A DNA stretch of 64,000 nt from an uncultured Fibrobacter sp. GTDB lineage: Bacteria; Fibrobacterota; Fibrobacteria; Fibrobacterales; Fibrobacteraceae. Below, in pieces: positions 26,114 to 34,227 of this stretch. Both the position numbers and the translations under genes were made by a program. Every line of letters starts with the position of its first letter. The first letter of the stretch is position 1. The notes below the pieces were generated by a model. That model saw only the letters and a program-made list of their open reading frames with translations, was not told the DNA's origin and searched no databases. Location: the NCBI RefSeq assembly GCF_947305105.1, contig NZ_CAMZCS010000012.1, positions 31,169-95,168 of the forward strand, in the 5' to 3' direction.

Positions 26114-26114
26114 A

Positions 26115-26187
26115 TACCCCCAAGCGGGTTTGAACCGCTGTTGCGGGAATGAAAATCCCGAGTCCTAGGCCACTAGACGATAGGGGC
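26115..26187 (-). tRNA. tRNA-Glu (anticodon TTC)
   Basis: Minus-strand cloverleaf: acceptor GCCCCTA with TGGGGGT (a G-U pair at the end), D-arm TCGTCTAGTGG-CCTAGGA, anticodon loop TTTTCAT with anticodon TTC between GGGA and TCCC, T-loop TTCAAAC. CCA is not encoded. Confidence 0.94.
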
Positions 26188-26264
26188 GTCTTGCGTAGGG
26201 CCAAATATAGGAAAATATGTGTTTTAGTCAAGGGCTCCCAGTGTTTTTTTTTTAATTTTTTATC

Positions 26265-27815
26265 GTGATATTGCAAAAGCGGCTCAAAAAATCCATTTTC
26301 GGCGGTCTGTTCCGGTTTATTCCCGTTGCTCTTTTGGCGAGTGCATCGGATGCGGCCCTGCTTTGGGGAATCCGCGCCTTTATGCGGATTCTGTCGGGCG
26401 AGCCGGTTGTCGGGCTTACGGAATGGATTGCCCTGATGCTCCTTTTGACCGTTTTGCGCTTCGTGTTCATGCTCTGGAAGGTCCGCATTTCCGAAAAGTG
26501 GGCCTATGGCGTGGGGGCGCTCGTCTTGGGGTGGTTCCTGCGCACGCTGAGGAACCTTGCCCCCTCGAATTTTCACGGTCCGGAGGGGGAGCGTGCTGTC
26601 GAGTCGGCCTACGAATCGACCCAGGTGTTGCAGTCCAACAGTTCGGTATGCTTCCAGGCGGTGCAAGCCGTTCTACAGCTCGTCGTCTTTTTGCCGGTGC
26701 TTTTTTACATCTCGTGGCCGCTTACTTTGTTCCTTTTCGTGGTCGTCGTGCCGCTGATTGGCTGGATGCAGCGCAAGATCCACCGGATGGGGCCCGAAGA
26801 GGAGTCTCTCCTGGAGGCCCGTGCGGTTTTCCGCCAGGACCTTGGGCTTGCCCGCAGGCTGTTCCGCCGGTGGAGTTCTCGTTACGAACGGAACCACGTT
26901 TCCGGCGGCCTCATGGAATCCGTGCGTTCGCTGCGGGACCGGGGGCTTTCGACTTCTGTCCGCAAGGGGGCACTTTCGCTCACGGCAGAGACGGTCTCGG
27001 TGCTTGCCATGGTGGTGGTCCTGGCGTTCTGCGCCAAGCTAATTTCTTCGGGCTGGATGGACGGTACGGGGCTCGTGTTGTTCTGCTCGGCCGTGCTGCT
27101 TTGCTACAAGCCGGTTAAGGAATGCGCCAGGGTGGTGCCCCAGATGCGCGCTTCGGCCACTGCGTACAACGTTCTTGTCCGCTTTGGCTGCCTCCCCAAA
27201 CGCAAGCCGTGCGGGGGCAACCGCGACGATGGCCTGCATGTGGATGACGGGCGCTTCCAGTACGAGGGGAGCGATGCCGCCCTGTTTCGCGGGATTTCTT
27301 TTTCGTGGGACCGCTCCAAGCCGGTGCTGCTGCGTGGCCGCAACGGGGTAGGCAAGTCGACGCTTTTGCGCCTTGCGGCGGGCCTGGAAGAATGGCAAGG
27401 GGATGCCAAGATGCCCCGGGACGTGTTCTTTGTTGCGCAAGACCTGGAACTTCCGCCAAGGTTTATTTTGCAAGAGCTTCTCAAGCGGAAATCCGGCACC
27501 ATCGACAAGTTTATTCAAGCCTCCGGGACCGAAAAACTTGTGCCCAGGGAAAGCCTTTCTGGGGGCCAGCGTGCCCGCGTCGCCTTGCTGTGGGCGCTTG
27601 CTTCTGATTCGAGTACGGTGCTTCTGGACGAGCCTTTCGCTTCCATCGCCCTCGCCGACAGGGAACCGCTTTTGGAGTCGTTCCTGGATGCGGCGGCAGC
27701 GCTTCACAAGTGGACTATCGTCGTGAGTCACGACAGCCTGGGTGCCTCCGTCGAAGGGCGCTTCCGCGTTGTCGATATGGAAGCCCTGGTGGGAGGTGGC
27801 GTTGTCGAAGGTTAG
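26265..27815 (+). CDS. ABC transporter-like protein, fused membrane and ATPase domains
   Basis: 516 residues. The N-terminal half has about five to six membrane helices in an exporter-like arrangement. The ATPase domain has Walker A GRNGVGKST near 358-366, the signature LSGGQRARVAL near 431, Walker B STVLLDEPF near 453 and the switch His in IVVSHDS. It is shorter than the usual 580-residue half-transporter, and the ATPase is reduced to about 190 residues. The only plausible start found is GTG 26265, with no good ribosome binding site. GC content rises here. The downstream gene overlaps its end, and the run continues to waaA and ispH, suggesting an envelope-related substrate. Confidence 0.82.
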   Translation: MILQKRLKKSIFGGLFRFIPVALLASASDAALLWGIRAFMRILSGEPVVGLTEWIALMLLLTVLRFVFMLWKVRISEKWAYGVGALVLGWFLRTLRNLAPSNFHGPEGERAVESAYESTQVLQSNSSVCFQAVQAVLQLVVFLPVLFYISWPLTLFLFVVVVPLIGWMQRKIHRMGPEEESLLEARAVFRQDLGLARRLFRRWSSRYERNHVSGGLMESVRSLRDRGLSTSVRKGALSLTAETVSVLAMVVVLAFCAKLISSGWMDGTGLVLFCSAVLLCYKPVKECARVVPQMRASATAYNVLVRFGCLPKRKPCGGNRDDGLHVDDGRFQYEGSDAALFRGISFSWDRSKPVLLRGRNGVGKSTLLRLAAGLEEWQGDAKMPRDVFFVAQDLELPPRFILQELLKRKSGTIDKFIQASGTEKLVPRESLSGGQRARVALLWALASDSSTVLLDEPFASIALADREPLLESFLDAAAALHKWTIVVSHDSLGASVEGRFRVVDMEALVGGGVVEG

Positions 27816-28422
27816 CCCGTTCATCTACCGGTATCGCGGGTACATCCTTGCCGTCATGGCGTTTGCCATGCTGCTGCTCCCGTTTGCTCTGGATGTCCGG
27901 CCTGCTGACCCGTTCGGCTCGGTTCTTGGGCTTGCCGCCATCGTGCTTTGCCTCTTGTGTAACGCCTTGGGCCTTGTGCTTCGTGTGTGGGCGCGTCGCT
28001 ATATTGGGGAACATACCCGCGGGAGCGTGCACGCTGCCGAATCTCTTGTGACTAGTGGCCCTTACGCCTATATCAGGCACCCGCTTTACGTGTCGAATAC
28101 GGCTTTTGCCTGCGGGCTGGTGCTGCTCCAGTTCGGGATTTCGCCTTTGGCTCTCCCTTTTGTGCTGGCTGTCGTCCTTTTCGAGGTGGCGCTTTCCCGT
28201 GCGGAGGATCGTTTTTTGGAAGGGCGTTTTGGGGATGCTTGGCAAGCCTGGGCGAAGGAAACGCCCCCATTTTTCCCTGGTTTGAGAAGCCGTGTGGGCG
28301 GTGGCCGGACGGCGAAACTGGCAAAACGCACCCGTTGGAAGGCCTTTGCGGCCGATGCCTCCACGTGGGCGTGGCTCGTGTTTGTTAATTTTCTTGTGGT
28401 ATGTTCAAGGTCGTTGATTTAG
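27802..28422 (+). CDS. Isoprenylcysteine carboxyl methyltransferase-like membrane protein
   Basis: About 206 residues, several membrane helices and the ICMT/PEMT-type motif GPYAYIRHPLYVSN around 83-96, then a cytoplasmic Glu/Arg-rich end. Bacterial members methylate small or lipid substrates; the substrate here is unknown. The start is uncertain: TTG 27802 follows GGGAGGT and overlaps the ABC gene by 14 bases; GTG 27796 is an alternative. It overlaps the next gene by 22 bases. Confidence 0.78.
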   Translation: MSKVSPFIYRYRGYILAVMAFAMLLLPFALDVRPADPFGSVLGLAAIVLCLLCNALGLVLRVWARRYIGEHTRGSVHAAESLVTSGPYAYIRHPLYVSNTAFACGLVLLQFGISPLALPFVLAVVLFEVALSRAEDRFLEGRFGDAWQAWAKETPPFFPGLRSRVGGGRTAKLAKRTRWKAFAADASTWAWLVFVNFLVVCSRSLI

Positions 28423-29576
28423 CCCGCGTGGCATTAGGTTCTGTCGCCCAGGTGGCGTCCAAGGTGCCGGTTGTCGAACAGACGTTTCACATGAAGGAAC
28501 GTCTCTACGGGCCGTGGCCCGAGGGCCCTTTCTTGTGGATGCACGGGGCGAGTCTCGGGGAATGCAAGATGCTTCTGAACCTCGCGACCTTCCTGCAACA
28601 GGATTTGCCCGGTTGCCCTAAGATTTTGCTCACGACGCAGAAAGCAGAAATTTTGCCCTTCCTCAAAGAGACTGCTCCTAGTGTTGAATCCGCCATTGCT
28701 CCTGCCGATACGCCAAGTGCGATGAGAACGTTTGTTCAAAGTGTCCGCCCGCTGGGGTTGATTCTTGGGGAAAACGAATTGTGGCCTGGCTACCTTTCGG
28801 CGATGCACCGTCGTAATGGGCTCTCTCCCGTGGCGCTTGTTTCGGGCCGGTATCGTTCCTCGCTTCCGGGGGTAGACATGTCTGCCATTGGCTTTGCCTG
28901 CATGCAGACGGGTTCGGACCTCGCTCGCTTTTTGAATGTTGCTGCCCGTGGTAACATCTCGAAGATGATGATCGGGGGTGACTGGAAACTTTTGCCTTGG
29001 GCGCGTTCGAATGCAAAAATCGAGCCCCCTGAAAATCCGACCGTAGATACAGCGTTTATCTCTATGCACATGGCCGAATGGGCGAGCCTTTCGCGCATGC
29101 TGTTCTCGTCTATCATGCGCCAGGAATCGGTGGTGCTCGTTCCGCGTCATCTTTCGGAGCTGGATGCCTTCCGCAAGGCTTTGCACGACCAGGAAATCAT
29201 GATATTGGACTGGCCGCTGGTGCAGAAGGGTGCTGTGTCTGTCGTTAGCCAGTACGGACGTACCACGGAAGTTTTTGCGACGTCGCGCACTTGCGTCATT
29301 GGCGGATCGTTCTGCCGTAACCTTGGTGTACATGATTTTTGGGAACCGCTCCAGATGGGCGTTGCTACGTGCATTGGCCCCTATGCCTCGGGGAAAAAGG
29401 AATGTATCGAATCGCTTTTGCGCGAGGGCGTTGTTACGCAGTTGAAATCGACCGCAAGTTATTCGAAGCGTCCCTTGCCCGATGTGCGGTTGGTGCGCAC
29501 GTTCCTAGCTCATGAACAAGCTAAAATTATGGATTCCTACAACCAGCTTTTGGATTACCTGAAGGAATTGCTCTGA
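28401..29576 (+). CDS. waaA: 3-deoxy-D-manno-octulosonic acid (Kdo) transferase, GT30
   Basis: 391 residues. Adds Kdo to lipid A precursor at the inner membrane. WaaA motifs: FLWMHGASLGECKM near the N-terminus (normally W.H.AS.GE), GLILGENELWPGYL (normally ETE.WP), and VIGGSFCRNLGVHDFWEPLQMGVATCIGP near the C-terminus. The candidate catalytic Glu in the GASLGE motif is present. The N-terminal membrane anchor typical of WaaA is weak. Start ATG 28401 lies inside the previous gene. Its TGA overlaps the ispH ATG by one base, so translation is coupled. Confidence 0.85.
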   Translation: MFKVVDLARVALGSVAQVASKVPVVEQTFHMKERLYGPWPEGPFLWMHGASLGECKMLLNLATFLQQDLPGCPKILLTTQKAEILPFLKETAPSVESAIAPADTPSAMRTFVQSVRPLGLILGENELWPGYLSAMHRRNGLSPVALVSGRYRSSLPGVDMSAIGFACMQTGSDLARFLNVAARGNISKMMIGGDWKLLPWARSNAKIEPPENPTVDTAFISMHMAEWASLSRMLFSSIMRQESVVLVPRHLSELDAFRKALHDQEIMILDWPLVQKGAVSVVSQYGRTTEVFATSRTCVIGGSFCRNLGVHDFWEPLQMGVATCIGPYASGKKECIESLLREGVVTQLKSTASYSKRPLPDVRLVRTFLAHEQAKIMDSYNQLLDYLKELL

Positions 29577-30508
29577 TGAAAAAATTAGTCCTTGCTACGC
29601 CCCGCGGTTTCTGTGCCGGCGTGGACCGTGCTATACATGTGGTCGAGAAAGCTCTCGAAAAGTTTGGTGCTCCTATCTATGTGCGCCACGAAATCGTACA
29701 CAACCAGTTCGTGGTCGATTCCCTCAAGAGCAAGGGCGTCGTCTTTGTCGACGAGGTCGACGAGGTCCCGGAAGGCTCCGTAGTCATCTTTTCGGCTCAC
29801 GGCGTGGCCGAACACATCTATGCCGATGCCGAGAAAAGGCACTTGCATGTGCTGGACGCGAGCTGCCCGCTGGTGCTCCGCGTACATTATAGTGCAAAAC
29901 GCCACTACGCCGCTGGCCGTCACATCATCCTTATTGGCCATGCGGGCCATGCCGAGGTGGAAGGCACCCTGGGGCAACTTCCCGAAGGTTCCATTACGCT
30001 CCTCCGCAACGAGCAGGATGTGGAAAACTTGGTCATCCCCGAGGGCAAGGAACTGGCCTACATCACGCAGACTACGCTTTCGGTGGCAGAGACCCGCAAG
30101 ATTATTGCCGCGCTCAAGTTCCGTTTCCCCAATATTGTCGGCCCAGAAGCTGGGGATTTGTGCTATGCGACCGGGAATCGCCAGGCGGCGGTCCTCGATC
30201 TTTGCAAAAAAATCGACCTTTTGCTGGTCGTCGGGGCAAAAAACTCGTCAAATTCCTCCCGTCTTATGGAATTGGGGCTTGAACAGGGCATCCAGAGCCA
30301 CCTTATCGCCGGGGTGGACGACCTGGATCCGGCTTGGTTCGACAAAATCGATGCTGTTGGCCTGTCCAGCGGTGCCAGTGCGCCTGAAATTCTAGTTCAG
30401 GAGGTCGTCGAGTGGCTGAGGGACAAGTTTGGCCCGATTTCAATCGAAAATTTCGTAAAATTGGTAGAATCGACCAAATTTAACCTCCCGAAAGAACTGC
30501 AAAATTGA
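29576..30508 (+). CDS. ispH: 4-hydroxy-3-methylbut-2-enyl diphosphate reductase (IspH/LytB)
   Basis: 310 residues. Last step of the MEP isoprenoid pathway, making IPP and DMAPP with a [4Fe-4S] cluster. The three cluster Cys are present: Cys13 in ATPRGFCAGV, Cys97 in DASCPLV, Cys196 in GDLCYATGNRQ. Substrate-binding motifs EIVHN, GHAGHAEVEGT and TQTTLS are intact, as is GAKNSSNS. Isoprenoid units made here would feed the polyprenyl synthase at 43 kb. It is coupled to waaA. Confidence 0.97.
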   Translation: MKKLVLATPRGFCAGVDRAIHVVEKALEKFGAPIYVRHEIVHNQFVVDSLKSKGVVFVDEVDEVPEGSVVIFSAHGVAEHIYADAEKRHLHVLDASCPLVLRVHYSAKRHYAAGRHIILIGHAGHAEVEGTLGQLPEGSITLLRNEQDVENLVIPEGKELAYITQTTLSVAETRKIIAALKFRFPNIVGPEAGDLCYATGNRQAAVLDLCKKIDLLLVVGAKNSSNSSRLMELGLEQGIQSHLIAGVDDLDPAWFDKIDAVGLSSGASAPEILVQEVVEWLRDKFGPISIENFVKLVESTKFNLPKELQN

Positions 30509-30585
30509 AATTGCAATGAAAATGGTTGACAGTTTCGAAACTTTTAACTAAAATTGGTGTCCGTAAAAAACAACGGAGTTTAATT

Positions 30586-30807
30586 ATGAGCCGTATTTGT
30601 GAAGTCACCGGAAAAGCCGGCCTCGTGGGCAACATGGTTTCCCACTCTAACCGTAAGAAGTTGATGAAGCAGCTTCCGAACCTCCAGAAGAAGCGTTTCT
30701 ATATCCCCGAAGAAGATCGCTGGGTGACCCTCCGCGTGAGCGCCGCTGGTCTCCGCACGATCAACAAGCTCGGTATCCAGACCGTAGCTCAGGAACTCGG
30801 AATCTAA
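30586..30807 (+). CDS. rpmB: 50S ribosomal protein L28
   Basis: 73 residues with the L28 signature MSRICEVTGK, HSNRKK and LRVSAAGLRTINKLG. ATG 30586 follows ACGGAG at ten bases; an upstream in-frame start would add residues not found in L28. rpmG is not adjacent. Confidence 0.97.
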   Translation: MSRICEVTGKAGLVGNMVSHSNRKKLMKQLPNLQKKRFYIPEEDRWVTLRVSAAGLRTINKLGIQTVAQELGI

Positions 30808-30831
30808 TTCCCGTTTCGGAACGAAATTTAA

Positions 30832-30860
30832 CCGCCAAGGCAGCCCTTGGCGGTGTTTTG
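30832..30860 (+). terminator. Terminator of rpmB
   Basis: CCGCCAAGG / CCTTGGCGG with a CAGC loop followed by a short T-rich tail. Confidence 0.85.
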
Positions 30861-30870
30861 TGTATCTGTA

Positions 30871-30985
30871 TAAGACGAGAGACTAGAGACTAGGATCTAG
30901 TGAATAGAAATCACGCCCTTCGTGCGTTAATAGCAGACGGCGAAGCCGTGATATTTTTCCCTAGCCCCTAGATTCTAGCCCCTAA
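30871..30985. repeat. Composite CTAG-rich repeat region
   Basis: Three parts: GACGAGAGACTAGAGACTAG-type units (30873-30903), a middle segment with short inverted repeats such as ACGGC/GCCGT (30908-30955), and CCTAGCCCCTAGATTCTAG-type units (30959-30984) that abut the stop codon of the exonuclease gene. No ORF is supported. The GACGAGAGAC word also appears inside the SNF2 gene at 57.25 kb. Confidence 0.65.
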
Positions 30986-31633
30986 TCACTTCTTAATAAA
31001 CTGCGGTACGCCTTTGTACTTGGCCATGCTCTGCATGATGCTGCCGAGTTCCCAGTCCTTTTCCTTGAGCCTTCTGCGCAGCAGGGCGACGAAGACTTCC
31101 ATGAGCATTTCGCAGTCGTAGACCGCGCGGTGCATCTTTTCGGAGTCGATTTTCATCGAGATTTCGCCACGCTTCATGAACAGGCCAGCCATGTAGCCGA
31201 GCTTGTGGTTCGGGAGTTCGGGCAGGATGGTCTTGCTGATGGCGAGGCTGTCGACGACCGGGTTGCCCGGGACGAGCTGCGGGTTCTTGGCATAGGCTTC
31301 GCGGAGGAAACTCGCGTCGAAGTTCGCGTTGTGGGCGAGGAGAATGGTGCCCTGACCGCAGAACGCGGTGAATTTCTTGAGGCATTCGCCTACCGGGGGA
31401 GCGTCTTCGACCATCTTGTCGGTGATGTGGTTGACGCTTGAAGCTTCGGCAGGGATGAGCATGTTCGGCTTGACGAACGTCTCGAATTCCGAAATCATCT
31501 TGGGGACGACTTTGCCATCACGAGTCTCGACGGTAAACTTTACCGCACCGATTTCAATGATTTCATCTTTTACGTTGCTGAGGCCGGTGGTTTCGAGGTC
31601 GAATGCTACAAATTTCGGAGGTAATGCAATCAC
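30986..31633 (-). CDS. DnaQ-like 3'-5' exonuclease (DEDDh)
   Basis: About 215 residues. The exonuclease motifs are ordered and complete: FDLETTGLS (Exo I), LLAHNANFDASFL (Exo II) and HRAVYDCEML (Exo III, DEDDh type with His five residues before Asp). It resembles the proofreading epsilon subunit of DNA polymerase III and free-standing DnaQ-like exonucleases; no polymerase-binding region can be named by eye. GTG 31633 with AGGAAG eight bases upstream is preferred; TTG 31666 in the same frame is possible. It follows the DUF374 gene closely but is separated by 48 bases. Confidence 0.88.
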   Translation of the reverse strand: MIALPPKFVAFDLETTGLSNVKDEIIEIGAVKFTVETRDGKVVPKMISEFETFVKPNMLIPAEASSVNHITDKMVEDAPPVGECLKKFTAFCGQGTILLAHNANFDASFLREAYAKNPQLVPGNPVVDSLAISKTILPELPNHKLGYMAGLFMKRGEISMKIDSEKMHRAVYDCEMLMEVFVALLRRRLKEKDWELGSIMQSMAKYKGVPQFIKK

Positions 31634-31681
31634 GGATTTCTTCCTTTTTTTGGAACCATAAATCAAATGGTTGGGCTTGCC

Positions 31682-32191
31682 CTAAAGATACTTAATTTCG
31701 ACGTCAATTGATGACAGCGGGAGCGGTACGACGAACTTATCCCATGTGTTGAGCGTGATGTGCGCTCCGTAATGCGGGACGATGTGCCAGAGGGGCGTGC
31801 CGCTGCTTTCGGCAAGCCACTTGGAGCCGGGCTTGACTTCGAGTGCCGGACCGCGGGGGCCATCGAGGGCCATCCCGGCGAACCTTCCCGCACGCAGGCT
31901 GCGGAGGATGTGCCGGACGTTCAACGGACCATCTGTATCGGAACCGCGTGTGACTTCGAAGCCGAGCGATGTTGTTGCAAGTGCGAGAATTTCTCCGTCG
32001 CCGGACTTGGAGACGAGGATGTGAACTCCTTTGTCCTTGAATGCGGCGCAACTCGCGAGCAGGTCCCGGTGCCACAATCCGAGCACACCGGGGCGGAAAT
32101 CTTCCGGGGTGTGCAGACGAATGCGTAGGCTGCGCATCCAGAGTGCACCTAATTTGGCAAAAAACTTTGTTTTTAACGGGATTTTGCTCAT
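31682..32191 (-). CDS. DUF374 lysophospholipid acyltransferase-like protein
   Basis: 169 residues matching the DUF374 pattern: LGLWHRDLLAS, ILVSKSGDGEILA, TRGSDTDGPLNVRHILRSLRAG, MALDGPRGPALEVKPGSKWLAESSGTPLW. This is an LPLAT-like fold often found near waaA in Gram-negatives and proposed to act on lipid A or Kdo-linked lipids; its activity is unproven. ATG 32191 lacks a clear ribosome binding site. The tRNA-Cys gene is 90 bases upstream on the other strand. Confidence 0.85.
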   Translation of the reverse strand: MSKIPLKTKFFAKLGALWMRSLRIRLHTPEDFRPGVLGLWHRDLLASCAAFKDKGVHILVSKSGDGEILALATTSLGFEVTRGSDTDGPLNVRHILRSLRAGRFAGMALDGPRGPALEVKPGSKWLAESSGTPLWHIVPHYGAHITLNTWDKFVVPLPLSSIDVEIKYL

Positions 32192-32280
32192 CGTGGTCAA
32201 AGATAGCTTTGTTTTTTTGACTTTTTTCGGAGTGAACCCTTGGAAATTTACCGATTTTTACCTATATTACCCGCATCTTT

Positions 32281-32353
32281 GGCGACGTACCCAAGTTGGT
32301 AAGGGGCGGCTCTGCAAAAGCCTTATTCATCAGTTCGAGTCTGATCGTTGCCT
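32281..32353 (+). tRNA. tRNA-Cys (anticodon GCA)
   Basis: Cloverleaf with acceptor GGCGACG/CGTTGCC, discriminator T as expected for Cys, anticodon loop TCTGCAAAA with GCA, and T-arm ATCAG-TTCGAGT-CTGAT. CCA is not encoded. Confidence 0.95.
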
Positions 32354-32357
32354 CTTG

Positions 32358-32392
32358 GAGACTTCCTCTTAAACGAGGGAGTCTCTTTTTTT
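32358..32392 (+). terminator. Terminator of tRNA-Cys
   Basis: GAGACT-CCTC / GAGG-AGTCTC hairpin with one mismatch, then seven T. Confidence 0.92.
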
Positions 32393-32508
32393 GTCATAAG
32401 GATTTTAGGGATATATTGCGTTATTTTTTTGATGACGTTGTTTTTTCATGATTGCTGTTGAGTGATGCGGGAGGGGACCCAGCTCGGAGTTGCTGGCTTG
32501 AAGGAATA

Positions 32509-32533
32509 TAAAAAAGGCGGCTAGGCCGCCTTT
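32509..32533 (-). terminator. Terminator of the alkD-like gene
   Basis: Minus strand AAAGGCGGC / GCCGCCTTT with a CTA loop and T-run, 26 bases after the stop. Confidence 0.9.
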
Positions 32534-32558
32534 GATATTCGTGAACTTTGCTTTAATA

Positions 32559-33221
32559 CTAAATCCAGCGAAGGATTTCTTGGGTCGTCTGTTCGGCGAA
32601 GGTGTTGTCTTGCACGAACCGGCGGACTTCGATGGGATTGATCCTTGCGTATTCGGACAATGCCCTGCGAATGCCGTTGCGGATGTAGTAGTCATCGTCC
32701 TTGGCACAGGAGAGGCAGAACTGGCGCAGAAGCGGCCAATCTGTGTGGTCCTTGTACTGGATCTGGAAAATAATGACGCTGCGGCGAATCCAGATGTTGG
32801 GGTCGCGAATCCAGGAGGCGATTTTTGTACGGAGCACAGGCAGGCGCCAGACGAGATCGCCTAAAATACAAGCGGCGAGCGTGTCGACGGTGTCGTGCCA
32901 AGCACGGGTCTTGATGAGTTTTTTCAAGAAGACCAGATGCTGCCCTCCCAGCATGTGGCGGTGCCTGAACAGGTAGTCACAGGCTGCGTATTGGATTTCC
33001 CTGTAGGGTTGGGCCCACATGTCTTCGATGCGGCTGACCAGTTCGGCGTCATCTTTGGGCGGGTTCCTGTCGAAAATCGGGTAGGTGACTTCACGGCGAG
33101 GGACGAGCTTGACTCCGAGAAAGTCGAACTGTTCGCGAGCCTTCTTGGACATTTCGTGCGACTCTTCTTCGTTTGCGATAGCGCGAAGCGCGAGTAATAT
33201 TTCTTGTGTAAAGCGAAGCAT
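32559..33221 (-). CDS. AlkD-like DNA alkylation repair protein (HEAT-like repeats)
   Basis: 220 residues, mostly helical, with the AlkD-family pattern: FLGVKLVPRRE, MWAQPYREIQYAACDYL, RAWHDTVDTLAACILG and DPNIWIRRSVIIFQIQYKD. AlkD removes bulky or cationic alkylated bases without base flipping; the Trp and Asp of WHDTVD correspond to its active-site pair, by recollection of the family. ATG 33221 has no visible Shine-Dalgarno. It is divergent from the AT-hook protein gene across an AT-rich region. Confidence 0.85.
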   Translation of the reverse strand: MLRFTQEILLALRAIANEEESHEMSKKAREQFDFLGVKLVPRREVTYPIFDRNPPKDDAELVSRIEDMWAQPYREIQYAACDYLFRHRHMLGGQHLVFLKKLIKTRAWHDTVDTLAACILGDLVWRLPVLRTKIASWIRDPNIWIRRSVIIFQIQYKDHTDWPLLRQFCLSCAKDDDYYIRNGIRRALSEYARINPIEVRRFVQDNTFAEQTTQEILRWI

Positions 33222-33261
33222 TGTTACAAAAATAGTCCAGAAACAATTTATTTTCTAGGCC

Positions 33262-33360
33262 TTGACAAAAAGTTTTTTTAATTTTTTTATCTTTTGACAC
33301 AAACGTGACAAAAAAAATTCAAAAAATACTCTTGACAACGAAAAAATTTTTCTAATAAAT
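33262..33360 (+). promoter_or_regulatory. AT-rich region with three TTGACA boxes
   Basis: TTGACA occurs exactly at 33262, 33294 and 33332. The last is followed by TAATAAAT ending eight bases before the ATG at 33368 (spacer 15-17), so it is a plausible sigma-70-type promoter giving a very short leader. The other two may be alternative promoters. Confidence 0.5.
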
Positions 33361-33367
33361 CGCCCGA

Positions 33368-33877
33368 ATGCTTATGAAATCTAATGTTGTAGCCGATTTG
33401 CCTATTATAGAAGTTCCTTTAGAATTGCGTGGACTGTCCGATGAAGAGATTGTCAGAAACTCTGAATCGGGGGGTGAAAGGTCTTATCGCGCCCGCCCGT
33501 CGAAAAAGGAACGCATCCTGCGCAAGTTGAATGCCGAGGCCGCTCAAATGAGGAAAATTGCCTCGGAATATGGTGAAAATAGGGCTAAAAGGCCGATTTC
33601 GATGGCTTCGTCGCTTCCGATGCCCAAAATGAGCGATTTTATCCAGGAGCCAGTTTCTGCCGCGCAGAGGCCGGTTCCCGCCGTCCCGGCGGCAAACACG
33701 GCCTCCCAGAAGCCGGCGGTGCCGCCGCGCCCGGTGTCCGGGCGCGTGCTCAAGTCGTCTTTCTGCGGTAAGATGGGCTTTACGTTCAAGGCGCAGGCTG
33801 TTCCCGAGAAGAAGACCGAGCCGGCTCCTGCCGCGAAACGCGGGCGCGGCAGACCCCGCAAAAACCCGCTTCCGTAG
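33368..33877 (+). CDS. Protein with C-terminal AT-hook-like motif
   Basis: 169 residues, basic and Pro/Ala-rich. The N-terminus has a short hydrophobic part (LPIIEVPLELRGLSDEEI), the middle is predicted disordered, and the end KRGRGRPRKNP is a canonical AT-hook core (RGRP) that would bind the minor groove of AT-rich DNA. There is one Cys. No family known to me. No ribosome binding site is visible at ATG 33368; ATG 33374 is an alternative, and the transcript may be almost leaderless. Confidence 0.72.
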   Translation: MLMKSNVVADLPIIEVPLELRGLSDEEIVRNSESGGERSYRARPSKKERILRKLNAEAAQMRKIASEYGENRAKRPISMASSLPMPKMSDFIQEPVSAAQRPVPAVPAANTASQKPAVPPRPVSGRVLKSSFCGKMGFTFKAQAVPEKKTEPAPAAKRGRGRPRKNPLP

Positions 33878-33891
33878 CGCTTTTTATCAGA

Positions 33892-34047
33892 TTATTTGTG
33901 TTTTTTAGGGGAAGCCTCTTTCTCTGCGGCTTCTCGCAGGGGAAATGTGTATTTCCCGTACAGGACGCAACCTGCATCCCCGGGGCAACATTCCTTCTTT
34001 CGCTTGTCGCAGAAGGTTTCGCGTAAATATTTACATTCCCAGCTCAT
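33892..34047 (-). CDS. Small Cys-rich protein, unknown function
   Basis: 51 residues (MSWECKYLRE...ASPKKHK), with five Cys at 5, 13, 20, 21 and 27 in the first half and a Lys/Glu/Ala-rich second half. The spacing C-x7-C-x6-CC-x5-C is suggestive of a metal-binding or disulfide-knotted fold. TTGAGAT lies four to ten bases upstream of the ATG. It converges on the AT-hook gene with 14 bases between stops. The amino acid pattern is non-random, but the ORF is short, so coding is probable rather than certain. Confidence 0.55.
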   Translation of the reverse strand: MSWECKYLRETFCDKRKKECCPGDAGCVLYGKYTFPLREAAEKEASPKKHK

Positions 34048-34227
34048 ATTATCTCAATTTATAAAAAATAGGGGCTATATTGCGTGGAAAAATTCCCCTA
34101 TTTATATATCCCATAAAGCAGAAATAGGGCCGAAAATGGGTAAAAAGGCACCCTTTCTTCCTTATTCTTCCTTATAAATCTCTTTCGTCATTCGCAGTTC
34201 ATCTATTGTCTATTTATATTTTACGGC

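Noticed and set aside
32399..32508. A possible small gene between tRNA-Cys and the alkD terminator
   Set aside because: No frame with a ribosome binding site or sensible composition in either direction.
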